From DATGKK01 sp035294725 (lineage in GTDB: Bacteria; Actinomycetota; Acidimicrobiia; Acidimicrobiales; Bog-793): 25,899 bases of DNA. Both the position numbers and the translations under genes were made by a program. The notes beneath the pieces were generated by a model, which was given only the letters and a program-made list of their open reading frames with translations, had not been told where the DNA came from and searched no databases. Numbering within the stretch: position 1 is the stretch's first letter; every line of letters begins with the position of its first letter. This document shows, piece by piece, positions 15,614 to 25,899 of the stretch. Where the stretch lies: assembly GCA_035294725.1 (NCBI GenBank), contig DATGKK010000098.1, positions 1-25,899 on the forward strand, written 5' to 3'.

Positions 15614-18600
15614 TCAGCCGTCTTCGAACTCGTGGGTGTCGAACTTGAGGGTGCGGGCGTTCTCGTCGACCGTCCGCCGGACGTCCTCGGGGAAGCCCCC
15701 GCCCGCCGTTGCCTCGATCTCCACCGTGATCGTCACCGCGGCGTCAGCGCGACCGAGCTGGTTGACGATCGTGTCGGCGATATCCCCGACATCCCGGATC
15801 ATCCGTAGCGGCTCCAGCGTCACCCGCCCGTAGAAGCGCGTCGGGGACGCCGGCGCTCGGATGGCGCGGTCGGTCACGCCGTCGTCGCGGGCCGCGAGCT
15901 CGCTGGTGGACTCTGTCCTGACGGCCGAGGCGGCCGTCTCCGAGGCAGGCGCCTGGTCGCGGTCCATCTGGCGCAGTGCTACCTCGGCTTTGACGACGAC
16001 CGAGGCGGCGTCAAGCACGACCGCGCCGTGCTGGCCGGCCGTGAGGCCGACGTAGCGATCGGCCTGCTCGTCGTAGGCGCTGGCGTAAACGAAGGTGTCG
16101 GTCGTCCAGCTCAACAGCGCGACGCCGGAGCGCACCGCGTCCAGCAAGACCGCCGAGTCGCGAAAGCGGGGAAGGTACAGATATTGGGAGTAGTCGCTCC
16201 ACAGCTGTCGGAGCGTCACGTGGTCACCACGCCACAGCGGGACCCGGTCGAGGTCCATCCGCAACCGTGCTCCGGAGTACTCGGTGATCAGCGCCTCTTC
16301 GTTGCGGAGCTTCTTGCCGACGCGCACCGCAAGCGGTTCGGGCCCGGTGGCCCGGGTCTCCTCCCAGGAGATCTCAGGGTCGCCCGGCGCCTGGGAGGGG
16401 ACGAGAACCCAGGTGAACGTCTCGCCGATGCGTTGGGTGACCACCTCGTCGAACTGGGCGCGCTTGGTCTCGGCCTGCTGGCTCTGGAAGGCGTCGAGGT
16501 TGAGCGACTCCTTCTCAGCCTCGATCGACCGCCACGCGAGGAAGTCACGAACCCCGAGACGCAGCTCCGCCAGTCGGCTCCGGTCGGGAGCGAGGAAGAC
16601 GAGCATGTTCCGGTTCAACCGCGGGCCGCCGGAGCGCTCGTCCAAGAACCGCCGGGCGGCCACTCGTGCCGGGCTGTCCACCGTCTTGCCCGAATGGGGG
16701 TGCTCGGGACCGAAGACCACAAGGCGCGCCTCGGGCTCGTCGGGCACTTCGGCCGGGGTGCGCGGCGCGGGGTGGACCGTCGCGAAGTCCCCCCGCTGGC
16801 CAGCCCTGGTCACGGCGGCGAGGCGTCTGCGGATCTCCTCGTCGACGTCGTCGTCGTTGAAGTGCGATGCCGCCCGGTCCTGGGCGAGGCGGGTGACCGA
16901 GGGCTGGAGCGAGAACCAGTAGCGCTGGCCGTCGACGTAGAGGTAGGTGGCGTGGTCGGTGAGGCGCCGTAGGGCGTCGCCGAAGGTCGCCGGCGTCTCG
17001 CCCGGCTGGACGCAGCCGAGCTTCACTGCCCGGTCGTCGATTCCCCGGTTGGCGGCCTGCTGGGTAGGCGCCGAGCCAAGGTAGATCGTTCGGGCCACCC
17101 GCCTCGTCGCCGAGTAGCGGCCGAGGGTCGGGTTGTCCCGGTCGAGGCGGAGCGGCAGGGCATTCGGGCCGTCGACGTCGCTCTCGATGACCGGCGTCCA
17201 ACCCTCCTCGAGGTAACGCGTCAGTTCCGAGGACACCTGGGGCGCGTCGATCGGGACCGTCGCCGGCATGATGAGCAGGTTGGCGTCGTTGCGCTCCCAC
17301 AGCTCGTGGACGACCGCAGCCATGAGCCGCAGCACGCCACGGGTCCGCTGGAACTTGTCGAGCGTCGACCATTCCCCGTAGAGGCGGTCGAACAATTCGG
17401 GGTGGATCGGATAGGCGGCAGCGAGGCGGCGCTCGTAGTCGCTCTCGCCGACCCCCGAGGGGAACTCGCCCTTCTGGGAGCGATACAGCGTGCCAAACGC
17501 CCTGACGACCGCGTCACGGGCCGGCGCCGAGTCGGCGGGCAGGTCGTCGAACAGGCGGCGCCGGACGATCTCGAACCCTTCCTCCGCCGAGGCCGGTCGC
17601 CACGAAGACTCCATCCGCCCGATGACGTTCTTGAGCCGTTCGAGCGCGGCTCGTCCTCCTTCGCCGCCGACCTCGATGTCCGACGACGGGATCGACACCA
17701 CGAGCAGCGCGCCCTCGACGGACCGGGCCGCCTCGGCGAGCGCTTGGGCGAAGGTGAACTGGGCGTCGAAGCTGCCGGCGGGAAGTCCGTCGACGCCGTA
17801 GAGCTGGCGGGCGTAGGCGACCCACTCGTCGATGAGCACGAGGCACGGGGAGTAGCGGCGCAACAGTTCGACGAGGGCCACGCCTGGGCTCGTGCCGGTC
17901 CGGTCCGCGTCGGCGACCATGGCGTAGCCCTCCGCGCCGCCGAGCTGCCAGGCGAGCTCGCCCCAGAGGGTGCGGACCTCCAGCCCGTCATGTGTGCTCG
18001 CGGAGCCAGGTGAGATCATCTGGCCGACGAGCACCGCCGTGCGAGCCGGTGGAGGCGCCTCGATCCCGGCCGCGGCCAACATCGCCTCGACCCCGGGCAG
18101 CTCGTGGGGTGGATAGCCGGCGGCCAGGTGGTAGAGGGCGATCATCGAGTGGGTCTTGCCGCCGCCGAAGTTGGTCTGCAGCTCGACGACCGGGTCGCCT
18201 CCAACCTTGCGGAACCGGCGCACGGCGTTCAGCAGCAGGTCCCGCAGCCCGTCGGTGAGGAAGGTCCGGCGGAAGAACTCGACGGGCTTGCCATACTCGT
18301 CGGCGGCCTCGTCGCGCCACACCTGGTGTAGGTCGGCCGCGAACTCTGCCTGTTGGTAGCGCCCCGAGGCCACGTCGGGGTGCGGGGTGACGATCTCCCG
18401 CCAAGGCTTCAGCCCGCCGGTGGGTTGGCCCTCGACCGGGGCGACGGCGGCCTTGCGCTGGGTCTGGCGCGCCTGCTCGGCGAAGCGGAGCCGCAGCAGC
18501 TCCTGGCGCATCTTGTCCAGCTCGAGTGCGGCTTCGGGCGCGGAGACGGCAAGGAGGAGCCGCCGCATGGTGTCAAGGGCGCGCTCGGCGTCATCGGTCG

Positions 18601-18907
18601 AGAAGGTGTCCTGATGTGCCCACCGGTTGCGCACGTCGCGAAGCTCGGACACGTACGTCCGGTCGGTCTGGCCGAGTACGTTGCGAAAGACCGTCTGCCA
18701 TTCGTCCCAGATAACCTTCAAGAGGAACTGGGCGTCCGTCGCCGAGATCCTCTTGGCTGGACCACCCGATCCCGGGTCGGTGCGGGTGACGGCCTGCACC
18801 CAGGACTCGCCGTACTTGGCCGTGCACTCACGGGCGACGAATGGGGCGAGACCCTCGCTCGTGACCGACAGGGCCCGGCCGACCCGCTCGTGGTTCGTCA
18901 CGGCCAT
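15614..18907 (-). CDS. DUF499 AAA+-like ATPase with N-terminal Swt1-type HEPN domain
   Basis: The 1,097-aa protein starts with about 125 residues resembling the Swt1 family HEPN domain, with the motif R-x4-H in RNRWAH (R93-H98), the residues that form the RNase site in active HEPN proteins. A linker leads to the DUF499 ATPase, with Walker A NFGGGKTHS (246-254) and Walker B CLVLIDEW (355-362). The long C-terminal part is typical of DUF499/PglY-like proteins. In BREX-type systems such an ATPase works with the methyltransferase. The ATG at 18907 shares one base with the methyltransferase stop (TGATG). The open frame runs on to 19804 inside the methyltransferase gene, but only as an antisense-like shadow rich in Arg/Pro/Gly. 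Motifs look intact. Confidence 0.9.
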   Translation of the reverse strand: MAVTNHERVGRALSVTSEGLAPFVARECTAKYGESWVQAVTRTDPGSGGPAKRISATDAQFLLKVIWDEWQTVFRNVLGQTDRTYVSELRDVRNRWAHQDTFSTDDAERALDTMRRLLLAVSAPEAALELDKMRQELLRLRFAEQARQTQRKAAVAPVEGQPTGGLKPWREIVTPHPDVASGRYQQAEFAADLHQVWRDEAADEYGKPVEFFRRTFLTDGLRDLLLNAVRRFRKVGGDPVVELQTNFGGGKTHSMIALYHLAAGYPPHELPGVEAMLAAAGIEAPPPARTAVLVGQMISPGSASTHDGLEVRTLWGELAWQLGGAEGYAMVADADRTGTSPGVALVELLRRYSPCLVLIDEWVAYARQLYGVDGLPAGSFDAQFTFAQALAEAARSVEGALLVVSIPSSDIEVGGEGGRAALERLKNVIGRMESSWRPASAEEGFEIVRRRLFDDLPADSAPARDAVVRAFGTLYRSQKGEFPSGVGESDYERRLAAAYPIHPELFDRLYGEWSTLDKFQRTRGVLRLMAAVVHELWERNDANLLIMPATVPIDAPQVSSELTRYLEEGWTPVIESDVDGPNALPLRLDRDNPTLGRYSATRRVARTIYLGSAPTQQAANRGIDDRAVKLGCVQPGETPATFGDALRRLTDHATYLYVDGQRYWFSLQPSVTRLAQDRAASHFNDDDVDEEIRRRLAAVTRAGQRGDFATVHPAPRTPAEVPDEPEARLVVFGPEHPHSGKTVDSPARVAARRFLDERSGGPRLNRNMLVFLAPDRSRLAELRLGVRDFLAWRSIEAEKESLNLDAFQSQQAETKRAQFDEVVTQRIGETFTWVLVPSQAPGDPEISWEETRATGPEPLAVRVGKKLRNEEALITEYSGARLRMDLDRVPLWRGDHVTLRQLWSDYSQYLYLPRFRDSAVLLDAVRSGVALLSWTTDTFVYASAYDEQADRYVGLTAGQHGAVVLDAASVVVKAEVALRQMDRDQAPASETAASAVRTESTSELAARDDGVTDRAIRAPASPTRFYGRVTLEPLRMIRDVGDIADTIVNQLGRADAAVTITVEIEATAGGGFPEDVRRTVDENARTLKFDTHEFEDG

Positions 18908-21644
18908 CAGGCGACCCCGCCGTCGGGATCGAACAGCTGGCTGCTCGGCGCGCGCGGTGGGGCGGCGCTCGCCATTCGGGCGATCTCGGGCCAGGCGACC
19001 ACAAGCGCGTTGTAGGCGAGTGCCTCCGATGCCCATTTCTTGCGGTCGCAGAGCACGTAGAGGCGATAGGCCAGCTCGCGCGCGGTGTCCCCCAGGCCGC
19101 CGACTCGCCGGAGGAGATCGGCGGTCTCGGCCTCGCCTCGGGTGAGCAGGGTCTGGATGAGGTGTTGGGTGACTTCCCAGACGGTGAGCCGGTCGTCGGT
19201 CGCCGGGTCCCACGTCGCCGACAGCTCGTCTCGGGCCAACAGGCGCACCTTGTTGCCGGAAGCCTCGAGGATCCCGGCATGGACCAGCGCGTTCACCGCC
19301 GTGTTCTTCGCCTTCGAGAGCGTCTCCGCCTTGCCGAACGGTCCGGCGTCCAAGCCCTGCTCCTCGAACCAGGCGAGCGCCCAGCGGGTCTCGGTGTCGA
19401 AGTCGCCTTCCTGGGCGGTCAGGATCTCGTCGAGCACCTGGTTGATGAGCGTCAACGCGGAACGGACGCGCATCGTCCGCCCGTCTGCCTCCACCACCTT
19501 CGCGTAGCGGGAGAAGATCGCCATGCCCGGGCCGATCGAGGCTTGGGCAAGGTCGACCGGGGCGATGTTGCCGTGCTGGAGGCGGAGGAGCGCCTCGGGT
19601 AGCTCCCCTTTCAGGGCGGAGAGGAACTCCTTTCGAGTGGCGAGCGGGGCATTGGGCGACCGGCGTCGACAGACGAGCACGATCGAGGAGGCCAGCGCGG
19701 CCCGGCCGACCTCGCGCAGACCCCCGGGCTGTTCGGTTCGCACCGGCCAGGTTCCGGTGATCATCGCGCCCGAGTCGAGGAGGCCCTGGAGCATCGTCTC
19801 CCATCCCGTCGAGACATGGCCGCCACCGTCGTCGTCGGCCATCTCCTCCTGTTTGAACGCGTAGAAGACGGTCATCGGGAAGCGCTCGTCCTGCGCGGCG
19901 AGCATGTTCGTGAAGGCGTGGCGCAACCCGATCTCGAAGAACTCGGCGGCAGCCTCCCAGCTTCCCTGGCGGGCGGGCTCGGCGATGAGCTCTTGGGCTT
20001 TGGGAACGAGGAGGGTGCTGTAGAGGTCGGGGTAGATCTTCTGTAGGCAGCGGCGGTGCCAGATGTAGAAGAAGTCCGACAGGTCCGCGTACGGCACGTT
20101 GTCGTAGTAGGGAGGATCGGTGCAGACGAGGCCGAACCCTCGGTCCGCTTCGCCAGCCGCGTCGAGCTGGCGGACCTTGGCCTCCCCGCGTGCTGGCAAT
20201 CGTTCGAGCGCGTCGACCAGGTAGCCGATCTGTCCGAGGAAGTTGCCCGACGAGGTCGAGAACGGGTTGGCTTCGGCGTAGACCCAGATCATCGGGAGAG
20301 CGTTCCGGGCAAAGACCTGTTCGACGGTATCGCGACCGGGATTCCAGAAGCTCTGGCTGGAGCAGCGGTTCGCCAGTCGACCGATGCCGAGCGTCAGATA
20401 GGTGGCGATGGCGTCCGCGTACTCGACGTTCCCGCCGTCAGACAGGACCCGCTCTCGTGCTTCGGCGACGAGGTCGGAGAACGTCGTCATCGTATGGAGC
20501 TGGCGGTTGGTGAACAGTTGGGAATGCCGGGTGATGCCGTAGTTAGGCGCGGTAATCGCCCGAGGGTTGTGCGACAGCTCGCCATCCGGAACGTTGACCG
20601 GCGCATCGACGAGCGCCGCCAGCACCTGTTCGTCGTCTGCATCGAGGTAGATCCGTCGCCGCTGGCCCTCGGCCACCGTGCAGAGGAGCTGGGATCCCAG
20701 GTCGCCAGACTTCGCCGCCTTGCGCACCTCGGCCAGCGGGATCGTCGTGTGGCAGACGAGGCACGTCGCACCACGGCGGTTCACCGTGCCTTCGGACGGG
20801 CAGCCTGGTCCCGTCTCGACCGCGAACGCGACGGACCGGGAGGCCAGGTCAGGCTTGGCTCGGAGCCAGGCCTCCCGTCCGCGCTTGCGGGAGACGGCGA
20901 AGGAGTTGAGCAGTGGCATCGTCGACTTGCAGGCCGGGTTCGGGCAGGTGACGGTTCGCGCCCAGAGCCAGGTGATCACCGTGGCCCGCTCGCCGGCTCG
21001 CTTGTCGGGGATGGCGACGTCGGGGTAGAGCTTGCCGATCCGTGCCTTCGCCTCCTCGTTCATCCATCCGGCATAGGCGCGGACGTCTGCCGCCAGTCCC
21101 TGAGCACCGTTCCAGGACTGGATGTGGACGTTGGCCTGGAGGTCAGGATGGATCGGCTTGTGGTCGGAGAACTTCGGCGGGAGCTCGACGAGCGCTTTGT
21201 CGATGAGGACCGCGACCGGGCTGAGGTCACTCGCATCGACGGAGAGGCCGAGGCGCTGTGCTTCGAGCGGGATGGAGCCGCCACCGGCGAACGGGTCGAT
21301 GACCTTCGGGACGTCTGGTCCGCACGACCGCTCGATCTCGGACCATGCCGCGTCGAGGACGCCGCGGTCGTTGCTGTTCTCCCAGAGCACCAGCCGTTCG
21401 ATCAGGTCGAAGAGCCGGTCTCGCTCGGCGTCCTGGTCGGCGTCGGTCGGGAAGCGGTCGGGATGCGAGGAGGGGTCGTCCACGAGCGAGGCGAACAGGA
21501 CCGCCCGACACGCTGCGAGCGGCCGTCGCGCCCACCAGAGGTGCAGCGTTGAGGGATGGCCGGCCCGGATGGACTTCTCTCGTGCCGCCTCCTTGTTGAT
21601 CGCGTCGAGGGGCAGGGCCACCTCGATGAGCTTCCTGGTTTCGG

Positions 21645-21648
<4 letters not shown>
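18907..21648 (-). CDS. DUF1156 DNA methyltransferase with zinc-ribbon elements (PglXI-like)
   Basis: The 913-aa protein begins with the DUF1156 signature, including RKLIEVALPLDAIN and the HPSTLHLWWARRPL block (31-44). The SAM-binding motif I DPFAGGG is at 118-124 and the catalytic motif IV DPPY at 511-514, so it should methylate an exocyclic amino group (N6-adenine, or N4-cytosine). Between them are CPNPAC (235-240) and CLVCH (296-300) pairs that fit the zinc ribbon of COG1743 proteins. Unlike type II enzymes it is very large, with a C-terminal region of about 250 residues probably for target or partner recognition. The ATG at 21648 overlaps the helicase stop as ATGA; a GTG/ATG further upstream would overlap more. 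It lacks an own nuclease domain. Confidence 0.92.
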
Positions 21649-25271
<3,623 letters not shown>

Positions 25272-25302
25272 CTGGATCGGTCGGCGCCTCGGTCACGGGT
25301 CC

Positions 25303-25308
25303 AGGGTA
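25303..25308 (-). promoter_or_regulatory. Weak candidate -10 box of the defence operon
   Basis: TACCCT on the minus strand fits TANNNT and lies 31 bases before the GTG at 25271. No -35 box, operator or palindrome is evident in the 110 bases between the aldo/keto reductase remnant and the first gene. Confidence 0.3.
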
Positions 25309-25382
25309 CGTGGCGCCTGTGACGCGATGCTGGAACCACGGCGAGCCTCCCTACAGGAGCGAAGGCACCGACGAGGTGTCGG

Positions 25383-25599
25383 CACCGCCACGTCAGCACT
25401 GATCGACGAGTGCTCCGGTTTGGTGGACTTGGGAATGACCAAGCGTCCCGTGCTGGAGTCCCCACCGCAGCATCACCTGGGCTGGGCTCTTGTCGTGGGC
25501 GGTGGCGACTCCAGTGACGACGGGGTCGTCGAGGGTGGAGCCATGCCTGCCGTCGCGGCAGAAGGCGATGCCGCCGATCCGTGACCAGGCCTGAGTTGC
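25383..25599 (-). pseudogene. Aldo/keto reductase gene remnant, frameshifted
   Basis: Reading leftwards from 25599, the frame gives ATQAWSRIGGIAF, then DDPVV, then AHDKSPAQVMLRWGLQHGTL, which matches the C-terminal third of aldo/keto reductases. At about 25440 one extra base shifts the frame; the continuation VIPKSTKPEHSSI in the next frame is the conserved NADPH-binding segment. A TAA stands directly before the first codon, and after SSI the sequence no longer follows the family (no ENFDVFDF-like segment). About 70 codons survive of a gene usually about 280 codons long. It is a dead fragment, not part of the operon. Confidence 0.8.
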
Positions 25600-25899
25600 T
25601 TACCTTGCCCCTGAGGTCAGGTGATCTGTCGAAGCTTTCGCTTGTCGGTGTCTCGGCTGGGAACCTGAATGCAGAGCGTGAGCGACGGTTGGGCAGCGAC
25701 GGTGAGCTCAGTGACGTCAAGACGAATGATCCCGACTGGCGGTCGGCGGATGGCGATCGTGTGGGTGCCGAGAACCCATCCGTGTCGCCCGCCAGCTTGA
25801 AGGGACCACCTCTCCGCCAGCGGCAAGGGACCGGGTCCGGGGCGCCTCCAGCGTCGACTTGGCGATGATGACGGGCGGAGGCGGGGGCGGTCAAGCCCG
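25600..25899. other. Right-edge stretch without a recognised gene
   Basis: Several frames are open for 60-230 codons here on both strands, but none has a family motif or a ribosome-binding site, and the longest minus-strand one runs antisense-like into the helicase start. A 69-codon minus-strand frame (25617-25826) is the only one worth testing. Earlier parts of the aldo/keto reductase gene could not be recognised, so the remnant is truncated on this side. Confidence 0.4.

Noticed and set aside
18908..19804. Upstream extension of the DUF499 frame by about 300 residues
   Set aside because: It lies wholly inside the methyltransferase gene in another frame, is rich in Arg/Pro/Gly as expected of a shadow, and the TGATG junction with a HEPN-like start at 18907 explains the gene well.
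25294..25308. TACCCT with 6 bases to a GTG (25296), a leaderless-like start for the helicase
   Set aside because: This GTG is out of frame with the helicase (25 bases from the GTG at 25271) and gives no recognisable N-terminus.

Overview
The window is GC-rich, gene-dense DNA with frequent GTG starts. Several genes have a TANNNT -10 box placed only 6-9 bases before the start codon, which suggests leaderless transcripts. A DivIVA-type coiled-coil protein, a GlpR/SepX-like membrane protein downstream of moeA, and a serine-rich FmdB-type protein beside moeA all point to Actinomycetota. A deep, uncultured-type lineage such as Acidimicrobiia is possible, but that is inference. No rRNA, CRISPR array, insertion sequence, integrase or complete transposase was seen.

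Left part (1-8,570), mostly housekeeping or metabolic: a class C beta-lactamase-family serine hydrolase (-), a VOC/glyoxalase-fold protein (+), a DivIVA-domain coiled-coil protein (-), a thiamine diphosphate enzyme of the acetolactate synthase family (+), the paired TldD-TldE peptidase genes (+, overlapping), and a PHP-domain phosphoesterase (+).

Middle part (8,570-12,950): a FmdB-type zinc-ribbon, serine-rich protein resembling the HrcA-controlled chaperone Rv0991c/Ruc of mycobacteria lies divergent to moeA. A perfect CIRCE operator sits between the two. Then follow moaA, moaC (molybdenum cofactor synthesis) and a three-helix membrane protein resembling GlpR/SepX, the membrane receptor of the MoeA-like protein Glp in actinobacterial cell division. 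A tRNA-Ala(CGC) closes the block.

Right part (13,350-25,271): a compact four-gene minus-strand operon that looks like a phage-defence or DNA-modification system. In transcription order it encodes (i) a 1,208-aa SNF2-type helicase with a C-terminal DUF3883 nuclease-like domain, (ii) a 913-aa DUF1156 adenine/cytosine DNA methyltransferase, (iii) a 1,097-aa DUF499 ATPase with an N-terminal Swt1-type HEPN domain, and (iv) a 748-aa second SNF2 helicase with a helix-hairpin-helix. The first three genes are joined by ATGA and TGATG overlaps. The set recalls the core of type III BREX (BrxC/PglY-, PglXI- and BrxHII-like) but no PglZ phosphatase, BrxA or BrxF is present in the window. Upstream of the operon is a frameshifted remnant of an aldo/keto reductase gene, a sign of past rearrangement. 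With the tRNA gene on the other side, the operon has the look of an inserted accessory block, although no integrase or attachment repeats are visible.
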